DNA of 64,000 nucleotides from positions 893,516 to 957,515 of the forward strand of contig NC_088956.1 in assembly GCF_010111755.1 (NCBI RefSeq), in the 5' to 3' direction. The translations under genes and the position numbers were made by a program. Source of the DNA: Nakaseomyces glabratus. Its lineage: Eukaryota > Ascomycota > Saccharomycetes > Saccharomycetales > Saccharomycetaceae. Of this stretch, positions 55,501 to 64,000 are shown piece after piece (within the stretch, counting starts at the first letter, position 1; each line of letters opens with the position of its first letter). The notes under the pieces were generated by a model, which had not been told where the DNA came from, did no database searches, and saw only the letters and a program-made list of their open reading frames with translations.

Positions 55501-58500
55501 ATGAAAAGTACACATCAAAAAGGTCAGAAATTCTGTGTGAATAACGTTTGTGCTTCAAAGATGAGAAAGAAACAATTATCCTCAACCTGGATTTTTTATA
55601 TCATCCAATTGTGCTATCATTTGAGTCTTGCTACCTCTCAAGCTGTTGTTCAAAGCAACACAATCGTTTATGGGAACAATCCTCCAGAATATGACAATGG
55701 TTATATTGTATTGGGCGGAGCTTACCTGGCATTTCAGGATATGACTACTGTTGCAATGTATGATACTGTTAAAGTTCAAAAAGGAGGTGCTTTGTATTAC
55801 CTTAACAATGGTTTGGATGGTTTTAACATCATATCGGAAAATCATATTTTGGGATTTTTCAATTTTGAAAATAATGGAACTGTTGTTGTTGATGATAGAA
55901 ATAGTACCACTGCTGGTACATGGAAAATAGATAACCATCTCTTTAGTTCCAGTTCCTTTATTAATACGGGTAGTATGATGTTCACTTCCAGTCATGGTGA
56001 TACTATTGAAATTGGTTCTGAAGCAGTAACAAACACTGGCTATATCTATTCAAAAGGTGTAAGTGCAAACATGCCCCAAATATTTAAAATAGGAAACTTA
56101 GCAAACCCTTGGTATAATACAGGTACTATATGTCTAGCAAATACTTCTTTTGATTTGGAAAACCCTATTCACGGAGGTGGTTGCATAACGGTTGGTGAAA
56201 ATTCAAAATTTGACATAGGTGGTATTGACGTCCAACAACAAACTGTTTATCTATCAGATAGTACGTCTGTTTTGAAGGTAACACACGGACAGGACGTCCG
56301 TGTTTATGGTCTTGGGAATGGGAATGGTTTTTTAACTCCACTGTTAGCATTTGAGAGTTTTAAGTATGACGCTCTTACAGGGATTTTACATGCTACAATC
56401 GGTTTCGGTGATGTGCTACATATCTCAGCTAATATTGGTAAGGGCTATAATTCATCATTATTTGAAGTTGTCGAGACCTTTGAGTTCCAGGGCACAAAGT
56501 ACACTAATTACAATTACTTGAGATATAACGGGAAACCACCACAGAAGGCACCAGACATTTGTCAACCATGTGTTGAAGTTCCTTCCTATACATTTGAAGT
56601 CCCTGACTCTTATGAGACCACAAATGACCTAGGATTTAGTGAAACAATCTCTTTCTTTTCAACTTACAATGAGAATCACTTGCCAATGATAGGTACTACT
56701 ACAATTTATACTCCTCCAGCTGTCTATACAATCACAAAGTCTGATAAAAGAACAACTGAAACGGATATTGTGAGTAGAGTAACTGGAATTGATAACAATA
56801 ATCGTCCATTTACATATTATACGACAATCAAAGATAAAGACCAAATAAAAACAATAGTTACAAAATATGTAACAACCACAATCAGTGAAGGAAAAACAAC
56901 AATGTGGACTACAACAATGACAGAACTAGTATCAAATATCACCACCACAGACTCCAACGGCAAGCCTACCACCATCGTCACCACCTACCCATCCCCAGCT
57001 GCCAGCGGCGCAGACTACACCACCGTGATCACCGGCTCTGACAGCAAGGCCCACACTGACATCGTCTCCCACATCACCACCACAGACTCCAACGGCAAGC
57101 CTACCACCATCGTCACCACCTACCCATCCCCAGCTGCCAGCGGCGCAGACTACACCACCGTGATCACCGGCTCTGACAGCAAGGCCCACACTGACATCGT
57201 CTCCCACATCACCACCACAGACTCCAACGGCAAGCCTACCACCATCGTCACCACCTACCCATCCCCAGCTGCCAGCGGCGCAGACTACACCACCGTGATC
57301 ACCGGCTCTGACAGCAAGGCCCACACTGACATCGTCTCCCACATCACCACCACAGACTCCAACGGCAAGCCTACCACCATCGTCACCACCTACCCATCCC
57401 CAGCTGCCAGCGGCGCAGACTACACCACCGTGATCACCGGCTCTGACAGCAAGGCCCACACTGACATCGTCTCCCACATCACCACCACAGACTCCAACGG
57501 CAAGCCTACCACCATCGTCACCACCTACCCATCCCCAGCTGCCAGCGGCGCAGACTACACCACCGTGATCACCGGCTCTGACAGCAAGGCCCACACTGAC
57601 ATCGTCTCCCACATCACCACCACAGACTCCAACGGCAAGCCTACCACCATCGTCACCACCTACCCATCCCCAGCTGCCAGCGGCGCAGACTACACCACCG
57701 TGATCACCGGCTCTGACAGCAAGGCCCACACTGACATCGTCTCCCACATCACCACCACAGACTCCAACGGCAAGCCTACCACCATCGTCACCACCTACCC
57801 ATCCCCAGCTGCCAGCGGCGCAGACTACACCACCGTGATCACCGGCTCTGACAGCAAGGCCCACACTGACATCGTCTCCCACATCACCACCACAGACTCC
57901 AACGGCAAGCCTACCACCATCGTCACCACCTACCCATCCCCAGCTGCCAGCGGCGCAGACTACACCACCGTGATCACCGGCTCTGACAGCAAGGCCCACA
58001 CTGACATCGTCTCCCACATCACCACCACAGACTCCAACGGCAAGCCTACCACCATCGTCACCACCTACCCATCCCCAGCTGCCAGCGGCGCAGACTACAC
58101 CACCGTGATCACCGGCTCTGACAGCAAGGCCCACACTGACATCGTCTCCCACATCACCACCACAGACTCCAACGGCAAGCCTACCACCATCGTCACCACC
58201 TACCCATCCCCAGCTGCCAGCGGCGCAGACTACACCACCGTGATCACCGGCTCTGACAGCAAGGCCCACACTGACATCGTCTCCCACATCACGACCAAGG
58301 ACTCTGACGGCAAGCCTACCACGATCACCACCACCATCCCATTGAAGCCAAGTGATGCCGGCGAGGCCGACTACACGACGACGATCGACAAGGGCAACGG
58401 TGACTTCGAGACAGACCTTGTTTCGCACATCACGACCAAGGACTCTGACGGCAAGCCTACCACGATCACCACCACCATCCCATTGAAGCCAAGTGATGCC

Positions 58501-60213
58501 GGCGAGGCCGACTACACGACGACGATCGACAAGGGCAACGGTGACTTCGAGACAGACCTTGTTTCGCACATCACGACCAAGGACTCTGACGGCAAGCCTA
58601 CCACGATCACCACCACCATCCCATTGAAGCCAAGTGATGCCGGCGAGGCCGACTACACGACGACGATCGACAAGGGCAACGGTGACTTCGAGACAGACCT
58701 TGTTTCGCACATCACGACCAAGGACTCTGACGGCAAGCCTACCACGATCACCACCACCATCCCATTGAAGCCAAGTGATGCCGGCGAGGCCGACTACACG
58801 ACGACGATCGACAAGGGCAACGGTGACTTCGAGACAGACCTTGTTTCGCACATCACGACCAAGGACTCTGACGGCAAGCCTACCACGATCACCACCACCA
58901 TCCCATTGAAGCCAAGTGATGCCGGCGAGGCCGACTACACGACGACGATCGACAAGGGCAACGGTGACTTCGAGACAGACCTTGTTTCGCACATCACGAC
59001 CAAGGACTCTGACGGCAAGCCTACCACGATCATAACAACTGTGACTCTAACAGAAGAACCAGATTACACATCTGTGTTTGTTTCTGATGGTCACACGATT
59101 ACAGCTGTTGTTTCTCATGTTACAATGATTAATGATATCGGTCAGACGGTCACCACTACAGTGACTGTTATGTCATATGATCAAGTAGGTGAGGGTGTAT
59201 ACACTTCTGCTCCTGCTTACTCTCAGCCCCCAGTAACTACGACAACTGTGAGTGCAGACACTACTACCGCCACTGTTGTAATTTCGTACTTCCCATCTAT
59301 TGGCGTCGATGGAGTCACCAGGACAGGTACAACAACCGTCTCCACGGTATCTGTCGGAGGTGAAGCCGACTACACTACAACAGTCGACAGGGGCAATGGC
59401 AGTACCGAAACTGATGTCATTTCGCATATCACTACTACCGACTCCAATGGTAATCCTACAACAGTAACCACCACGATCACCAATGCACCCGCACCTTCGA
59501 ATTCTAAAGCAAATATTGGGTCTGATTACACCAGCACTGTGGTTTCTAACGGTCACACGTTCACCGAGGTTGTATCCCATAGCACAGGTGCTGATGAGCA
59601 CGGTCACACAATTGTTTCCACAGTAACAGAAACTCTAGGTGACCAGAGTCATGGAAACACTGTTTCAAGTGCAGCACCAGTCTCAACAGTATCCGGTGCT
59701 GGATCTAATGCTCCTGGAACAGCAGGTGTAGGTGGTATTGTCAACTCTCAGAAACCTCAGTCACAAAATGTGGCTGGCCAAGGGTCTGGCAACGAAAAGC
59801 CAACACAAGCTGCTGGCACAGCCGGTGGTAGTGGCTCTGGCTCTGGCTCTGGCTCTGGGCCAGTTCACCAATCGGTAGGCAATATTGTACCATCTGGATC
59901 TCCATCTGTTCAGAGTCCAATGGACACTGCATCTCCAGTCAGTGGTATTCATGGTAGCCAAACACCAAACTCTGTACCTTCACAAGCTCAACAACAAGGA
60001 CAAGGACAAGGACAAGAACAAGAACCATCATCACGTCAACAGGCAGCCACGACTGTTCTATCACCTTCTGGTTCCTCTGTTAACAACAATGGCAGTGGAT
60101 TCAGCAGCACGCAAACAGCATCTGTCCTACAGGGTAAGGGTGCTTCGATTAGAGTTGCTTCTTCCAGTATTGTATTCTCAATGATTGCAGTAATAGTTGT
60201 CGGTATGATCTAA
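55501..60213 (+). CDS. GPI-anchored cell-wall adhesin with SHITT megasatellite (Awp-type)
   Basis: A 1570-residue protein from the first in-frame ATG (55501); the frame is open upstream only through a TTG. A second ATG at 55561 (MRKKQLSSTWIFYIIQLCYH) starts directly at a good signal peptide and may be the real start. After the signal (~to residue 46) comes a ~310-residue globular domain with many beta strands and Gly/Asn turns (TIVYGNNPPEYDNGYIVLGG onward, ending near PDICQPC), resembling the Hyr1/Iff-like 'hyphal_reg_CWP' beta-helix of C. glabrata Awp adhesins. It is followed by Thr-rich linker, tandem repeats (residues 480-1164), Ser/Gly/Gln-rich stalk and a C-terminal hydrophobic tail (~1552-1570) typical of GPI addition. 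The role is cell-wall display and adhesion to host or abiotic surfaces; the ligand is not deducible. It is the last gene before the telomere and is transcribed toward it, so telomeric silencing is likely. It may be the gene catalogued as CAGL0F09273g (recall only). Confidence 0.87.
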   Translation: MKSTHQKGQKFCVNNVCASKMRKKQLSSTWIFYIIQLCYHLSLATSQAVVQSNTIVYGNNPPEYDNGYIVLGGAYLAFQDMTTVAMYDTVKVQKGGALYYLNNGLDGFNIISENHILGFFNFENNGTVVVDDRNSTTAGTWKIDNHLFSSSSFINTGSMMFTSSHGDTIEIGSEAVTNTGYIYSKGVSANMPQIFKIGNLANPWYNTGTICLANTSFDLENPIHGGGCITVGENSKFDIGGIDVQQQTVYLSDSTSVLKVTHGQDVRVYGLGNGNGFLTPLLAFESFKYDALTGILHATIGFGDVLHISANIGKGYNSSLFEVVETFEFQGTKYTNYNYLRYNGKPPQKAPDICQPCVEVPSYTFEVPDSYETTNDLGFSETISFFSTYNENHLPMIGTTTIYTPPAVYTITKSDKRTTETDIVSRVTGIDNNNRPFTYYTTIKDKDQIKTIVTKYVTTTISEGKTTMWTTTMTELVSNITTTDSNGKPTTIVTTYPSPAASGADYTTVITGSDSKAHTDIVSHITTTDSNGKPTTIVTTYPSPAASGADYTTVITGSDSKAHTDIVSHITTTDSNGKPTTIVTTYPSPAASGADYTTVITGSDSKAHTDIVSHITTTDSNGKPTTIVTTYPSPAASGADYTTVITGSDSKAHTDIVSHITTTDSNGKPTTIVTTYPSPAASGADYTTVITGSDSKAHTDIVSHITTTDSNGKPTTIVTTYPSPAASGADYTTVITGSDSKAHTDIVSHITTTDSNGKPTTIVTTYPSPAASGADYTTVITGSDSKAHTDIVSHITTTDSNGKPTTIVTTYPSPAASGADYTTVITGSDSKAHTDIVSHITTTDSNGKPTTIVTTYPSPAASGADYTTVITGSDSKAHTDIVSHITTTDSNGKPTTIVTTYPSPAASGADYTTVITGSDSKAHTDIVSHITTKDSDGKPTTITTTIPLKPSDAGEADYTTTIDKGNGDFETDLVSHITTKDSDGKPTTITTTIPLKPSDAGEADYTTTIDKGNGDFETDLVSHITTKDSDGKPTTITTTIPLKPSDAGEADYTTTIDKGNGDFETDLVSHITTKDSDGKPTTITTTIPLKPSDAGEADYTTTIDKGNGDFETDLVSHITTKDSDGKPTTITTTIPLKPSDAGEADYTTTIDKGNGDFETDLVSHITTKDSDGKPTTIITTVTLTEEPDYTSVFVSDGHTITAVVSHVTMINDIGQTVTTTVTVMSYDQVGEGVYTSAPAYSQPPVTTTTVSADTTTATVVISYFPSIGVDGVTRTGTTTVSTVSVGGEADYTTTVDRGNGSTETDVISHITTTDSNGNPTTVTTTITNAPAPSNSKANIGSDYTSTVVSNGHTFTEVVSHSTGADEHGHTIVSTVTETLGDQSHGNTVSSAAPVSTVSGAGSNAPGTAGVGGIVNSQKPQSQNVAGQGSGNEKPTQAAGTAGGSGSGSGSGSGPVHQSVGNIVPSGSPSVQSPMDTASPVSGIHGSQTPNSVPSQAQQQGQGQGQEQEPSSRQQAATTVLSPSGSSVNNNGSGFSSTQTASVLQGKGASIRVASSSIVFSMIAVIVVGMI
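56938..58287 (+). repeat. SHITT megasatellite, module A: ten 135-bp units
   Basis: Ten consecutive 135-bp (45-codon) units start at 56938 and recur every 135 bp to 58153. Each encodes ITTTDSNGKPTTIVTTYPSP, then a stretch ending SKAHTDIVSH. By eye the units are identical at the nucleotide level. They are much richer in G and C (ACC, ATC, GAC, GGC codons) than the rest of the gene. Confidence 0.97.
58288..59020 (+). repeat. SHITT megasatellite, module B: five 141-bp units plus a partial
   Basis: Units start at 58288, 58429, 58570, 58711 and 58852; a sixth beginning at 58993 decays after about 30 bp. Each encodes ITTKDSDGKPTTITTTIPLK then a segment ending DFETDLVSH. Module B shares the SHITT..DS.GKPTTI core with module A but is two codons longer and differs in the second half. 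One degenerate related unit lies near 59428. Confidence 0.96.
59428..59490 (+). repeat. Degenerate SHITT unit in the adhesin
   Basis: SHITTTDSNGNPTTVTTTIT around residues 1308-1327 is a diverged copy of the repeat core, preceded by a module-B-like GEADYTTTVDRGNGSTETDV. It indicates an older, now decayed, part of the array. Confidence 0.8.
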
Positions 60214-60668
60214 AGTGTACTAGTTCCGTGACTGATCAACATGTACAATATTACAAACGTTCGTCCAGCCATGATTTTTAGATAGGCTGTTTCTTTTATT
60301 ATCGATAATAATAAAATGGATAGATTATTGTCCAACAAAACAAAAAAAAACTAAAAAAACACTAAAGTAAAAAAATACTGAAGGTTCCCTATATATATTA
60401 ATTGTTCGTAATTTGGGGCTATTATTTTTGTTTCACGTACTGTTTTCTATAACTCATATTAATAATGTGAGCAGTATTATTCTCAAGAGTTTTTGTATAT
60501 ATTATTTATTATTAGTTAAAAATTTAAGCACTTTTCTCTTCTAAAAGTTTTATGTTGTTTTATGTCTTTATTATTGTATTGTGTGCGTCTTCCTGTTGTC
60601 GATGTTTCTTATAATATCTTGGCTAACCATGGATTTGAACCTGTGGTCTGAGATTGAACTTCAAATGC

Positions 60669-61586
60669 TGCGAAAAACGCGAGATGTGATAGTGCACGGT
60701 AGTCATCTGACAGATTAAGTTACCCTGTTCAAAATTCTGCTTTAGTTGATTGATGAATAATATCAAGGCCGATTGTAGTTACCCTGCCAGCATTTCCACA
60801 ACAGTACATCATACGATATATGTTCAGATGACCATGGATATATCGATGAACGAGTACTTACTTTTTCACTAACATCTAGGGAAGGTTTCACAGGGTTGGC
60901 AATTTGGTTGAAGGGAGGTGGTGGTAAAGTTTTGTTAGAGTGCGCACTTCAGCACCCAAACATGAATTTCAAATTTTGTGATCTTCAATTGTTCAAACAT
61001 ATATGAGTGCCAGAATAGAAATAGTAAATATTAGTTACAGTGCATGGTTTTACCAGTCAAAACTTATTGGTGAGTTTTTATTATACTGAAGGTATTGCTT
61101 CTTATAGCTTGTATTGTGAATCCATATTTGGAGCTGTTGCGTAAATTAATCTGAAATGATTTAAGACTTTGTTATCAATACTTGAGAGAGTATAGTGTTG
61201 TACATTTCAAGATTACGTTACTGAATTGACGAAATTTACACATGAACACAGAATGTACAGCACCTGCTAAAAGATAAACAGAAGGGGTTGTTTATTTTTA
61301 TTTACAAGCAACATTAATCATATATATAACTAATAAGCGCCTCATACATGCAGCTATTCTTTCTTTTTACATTTTTCTCCTACAAAAACAGCCCTGTCTG
61401 AGGTGGTGGAATCACAGTAGCATGTCTCTGTTCTGAAATGCTATTGTTCTGGTAGTGGGCCAAGCTGAGTCCTCCTGTAAGTCCAGATATCAAGTTGCGA
61501 AAAACGCGAGACCTTGCGTTCTACGAGACAGTCGACAAAGCAATTTGATTTACCCAGCCTGGTTGAGAGTTGCGAAAAACGCGAGA
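60669..61586 (+). repeat. Three dispersed copies of TGCGAAAAACGCGAGA
   Basis: Exact 16-nt copies at 60669-60684, 61496-61511 and 61571-61586. The last two are exactly 75 bp apart and both are preceded by AGT. The core GCG-AAAAA-CGC is itself an interrupted palindrome. Confidence 0.9.
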
Positions 61587-62223
61587 TGTTGTGTTCAACG
61601 ATGCGTTGTTGTAGTACAATAACCACTCTGCTCTAGAACAATTGTTCTCCCTGAAGTGTTGTTTTTCATCTGATTGAATCTGAACTCTTACCAAGGTTCA
61701 TTGATGGGATTGATGGTGGGAGTTAGACATACATAGTTTACATTGTGAGATGGTAAAAAACTATGTATATATTAGGATAGTACTGTATTACTGTAATCTT
61801 GTTGAGTGGATACCTTTGAACTACTCAAGACTTCTTCTCCTGTAATACATCATTGGTTGATTACTATGCAGGAGGATGAAATGAACAATCCAGTCTATTT
61901 TATGAAGTTTTCTTGATTTTACCATATATGCCTTGATCACTTGTCACCAGTATTTACTTTATCAACATTTACTTTACAATGATCATGAGATGAAGCTGTT
62001 ATCATTATGTAGTTATTATGACCTTGTAAGATTCCCATATGTATTCCTGAAACAATGAATTCCTCCACAACACAACACATATCAATGCAATATCATGTGT
62101 GAATTTATATTTGTTCGTGATGCTGATAATATTTGTTCAGTACTTTTACCCAGAATGTTACTTTTCTGTGAAGAGCATTTTTGTTCGAGACCAAACATCT
62201 TTCAAGAACAGATTTTCATCTTT

Positions 62224-62345
62224 TTAGGGCTACATAGGGCATGGTAAAATTCTTAGGGCTGCATTAGGGTTCGTGTTTCATTCATTTGTCTGGGTAAGTA
62301 GGGTTTATAGTTATTACAGTTAGGGTTGGTTAGGGCTGTCTAGGG
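62224..62345 (+). promoter_or_regulatory. Cluster of TAGGG motifs (Tbf1-like sites)
   Basis: Within ~122 bp there are eight TAGGG[CT] motifs in the same orientation, five of them TTAGGG (starting 62224, 62253, 62264, 62320 and 62330). Subtelomeric TTAGGG in budding yeasts is bound by Tbf1, which insulates against silencing. Binding here is inferred from sequence alone. Confidence 0.6.
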
Positions 62346-63032
62346 TTCCAGAAATATATATTTTGGTAATGAGGAAGGGATTTTTGGTGGTAAGTTTAAA
62401 GTGAGCTATCCGAAATATAATAACGTATACCACAATGAGTCCTGAATATCATGTAGATAGATTAAAAAGTTCACTGTACATATTTCATACCGTATATCTA
62501 CAGTCATGAAAAGACATTTGTAGATTATATGATGTGTCCATATATATCTAAGGCTCCATTATGGGATTCAAAGTACTAGATAAAACTAAATCCAACTGGC
62601 TTAAAAAAATGAACAAGAGCTATAACAAAATAGCAGCTTATACTTTGATAAAATGATCAGATGTATTTAGAGAATATAAAACAAATGTAATACACAGAAA
62701 TACCCCCAATGTTAGCATTAATCTGTTTAGTAACAATATATGACAATGAAAACCAAAGGAATGGTATACAATATATATGTCAACTACATGATGAATGATA
62801 ATTTACAACTACCAAATATAATTCAATAAAAGTGTATTGTTTATAGTTTAGTATGTAAATGGTGTCACATATAACATCTTTGGGATACCTGACATTTGTG
62901 TGAAGTAACTGTCATATGATCATTGCCAATTACATATTGGAAAACAATATATTAAATACTAAACAAACAATATCAATTGTACAAAGTATAATGGGTGTAA
63001 TTCAATGCAAAATATACTGCTATATAGTGTGG

Positions 63033-63192
63033 TCTGGGTGGAGTGTGTTCTGGGTGGAGTGTAGTCTGGGTGGAGTGTGTTCTGGGTGGAGTGTGGTTTG
63101 GGTAGTGTGTAGTCTGGGTGGAGTGTGGTGTGGGTGGAGTGTGGTGTGGGTGGAGTGTGGTGTGGGTGGAGTGTGGTGTGGGTGGAGTGTGG
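63033..63192 (+). repeat. Variant telomere-like array, ten 16-nt units
   Basis: Ten consecutive 16-nt units from 63033, of the form TSTGGGTGGAGTGTRK (one unit more diverged at 63097-63112). They keep exactly the period and phase of the adjoining canonical telomere repeat but differ in the middle and near the end of the unit. Confidence 0.95.
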
Positions 63193-64000
63193 TCTGAGTG
63201 CTGTGGGGTCTGGGTGCTGTGGGGTCTGGGTGCTGTGGGGTCTGGGTGCTGTGGGGTCTGGGTGCTGTGGGGTCTGGGTGCTGTGGGGTCTGGGTGCTGT
63301 GGGGTCTGGGTGCTGTGGGGTCTGGGTGCTGTGGGGTCTGGGTGCTGTGGGGTCTGGGTGCTGTGGGGTCTGGGTGCTGTGGGGTCTGGGTGCTGTGGGG
63401 TCTGGGTGCTGTGGGGTCTGGGTGCTGTGGGGTCTGGGGGGGGTCTGGGTGCTGTGGGGTCTGGGTGCTGTGGGGTCTGGGTGCTGTGGGGTCTGGGTGC
63501 TGTGGGGTCTGGGTGCTGTGGGGTCTGGGTGCTGTGGGGTCTGGGTGCTGTGGGGTCTGGGTGCTGTGGGTCTGGGTGGGGTCTGGGTGCTGTGGGGTCT
63601 GGGTGCTGTGGGGTCTGGGTGCTGTGGGGTCTGGGTGCTGTGGGGTCTGGGTGCTGTGGGGTCTGGGTGCTGTGGGGTCTGGGTGCTGTGGGGTCTGGGT
63701 GCTGTGGGGTCTGGGTGCTGTGGGGTCTGGGTGCTGTGGGGTCTGGGTGCTGTGGGGTCTGGGTGCTGTGGGGTCTGGGTGCTGTGGGGTCTGGGTGCTG
63801 TGGGGTCTGGGTGCTGTGGGGTCTGGGTGCTGTGGGGTCTGGGTGCTGTGGGGTCTGGGTGCTGTGGGGTCTGGGTGCTGTGGGGTCTGGGTGCTGTGGG
63901 GTCTGGGTGCTGTGGGTCTGGGTGCTGTGGGGTCTGGGTGCTGTGGGGTCTGGGTGCTGTGGGGTCTGGGTGCTGTGGGTCTGGTGCTGTGGGTCTGGGT
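63193..64000 (+). repeat. Telomere: canonical C. glabrata 16-nt repeats
   Basis: About 800 bp of CTGGGTGCTGTGGGGT, the C. glabrata telomere repeat, with the G-rich strand running to the right-hand edge as expected for a right chromosome end. The first unit has one change (CTGAGTG). Shortened units occur at 63433-63443 (11 nt), 63571-63581 (11 nt) and a few sites lacking one G, including the last 30 bases. Confidence 0.98.

Larger units (their letters stand above)
60214..63032. other. Non-coding subtelomeric region
   Basis: About 2.8 kb between the adhesin stop and the telomere. No credible gene. It contains three copies of a 16-bp motif with core GCGAAAAACGC and a cluster of TAGGG motifs (listed separately). 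The remainder is AT-rich with no recognisable transposon or Y'-like element. Confidence 0.7.

Noticed and set aside
56932..58992. 686-codon minus-strand frame as a gene
   Set aside because: It lies wholly within the megasatellite, has no unique sequence, and is explained by unit lengths divisible by three. Kept only as an observation.
56938..59020. CRISPR-like regular repeats
   Set aside because: Contiguous in-frame coding units without spacers in a eukaryotic chromosome; a megasatellite explains them.
60641..60663. T-loop-like GGTTCAAATCC on the minus strand as a tRNA
   Set aside because: The T-stem does not pair beyond two bases, and no acceptor stem or anticodon arm can be formed around it.
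62916..63197. 93-codon frame reading into the telomere
   Set aside because: Its second half is the 16-nt variant telomere array translated; no resemblance to a protein.

Overview
The window is the right-hand end of a chromosome of a Saccharomycotina yeast, almost certainly Candida (Nakaseomyces) glabrata. Three things support this. The last ~800 bases are tandem copies of the 16-nt G-rich repeat CTGGGTGCTGTGGGGT, the known C. glabrata telomere repeat, with the G-rich strand running 5'->3' to the edge. The last gene is a cell-wall adhesin carrying a SHITT megasatellite, a repeat class described in this species. Gene order matches Saccharomyces cerevisiae in short blocks typical of a post-whole-genome-duplication relative. 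From memory SKN7 is CAGL0F09097g, which would make this chromosome F, right arm; that is recall and was not checked.

Layout. 1-8264: end of SNU71, then MSB2, an EAT1-like hydrolase and the YGR016W orthologue (S. cerevisiae chromosome VII order). 8469-8588: an intron-containing tRNA-Leu(CAA) at a synteny break. 8996-14636: RRF1, MSC7, VMA10 (intron) and BCD1 (order of YHR038W-YHR040W). 15078-31937: RPS4 (intron), MNL1, SCH9, SKN7 and SET5 (order of YHR203C-YHR207C). 34211-40252: FMP10 and FAU1 (YER182W, YER183C), BAT1 (YHR208W) and TOG1 (YER184C). Here two S. cerevisiae regions are shuffled together, as expected when duplicated chromosomes lost genes reciprocally. 40253-55500: about 15 kb with no credible gene. 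55501-60213: a large GPI-type adhesin transcribed toward the telomere. 60214-63032: non-coding subtelomere with short repeated motifs, including a cluster of TAGGG sites. 63033-64000: telomere, first a variant 16-mer array and then the canonical array.

Functions. The internal genes are housekeeping and signalling: U1 snRNP splicing, mucin osmosensing (MSB2), mitochondrial translation (RRF1), V-ATPase (VMA10), snoRNP assembly (BCD1), the small ribosomal subunit (RPS4), glycoprotein degradation (MNL1), TOR-linked kinase signalling (SCH9), oxidative and osmotic stress transcription (SKN7), histone methylation (SET5), folate metabolism (FAU1) and branched-chain amino acid metabolism (BAT1). Readable promoter logic includes RRPE plus PAC at BCD1, Leu3-like plus Gcn4 at BAT1, Ste12-type elements at MSB2 and A4GA3 motifs before SCH9. 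Two spliced genes, RPS4 and VMA10, were rebuilt from splice signals.

I found no clearly new biochemical system. The most distinctive content is at the chromosome end: a two-module, apparently perfectly homogenised megasatellite, a phase-preserving variant telomere array, a Tbf1-like site cluster and the long gene desert.
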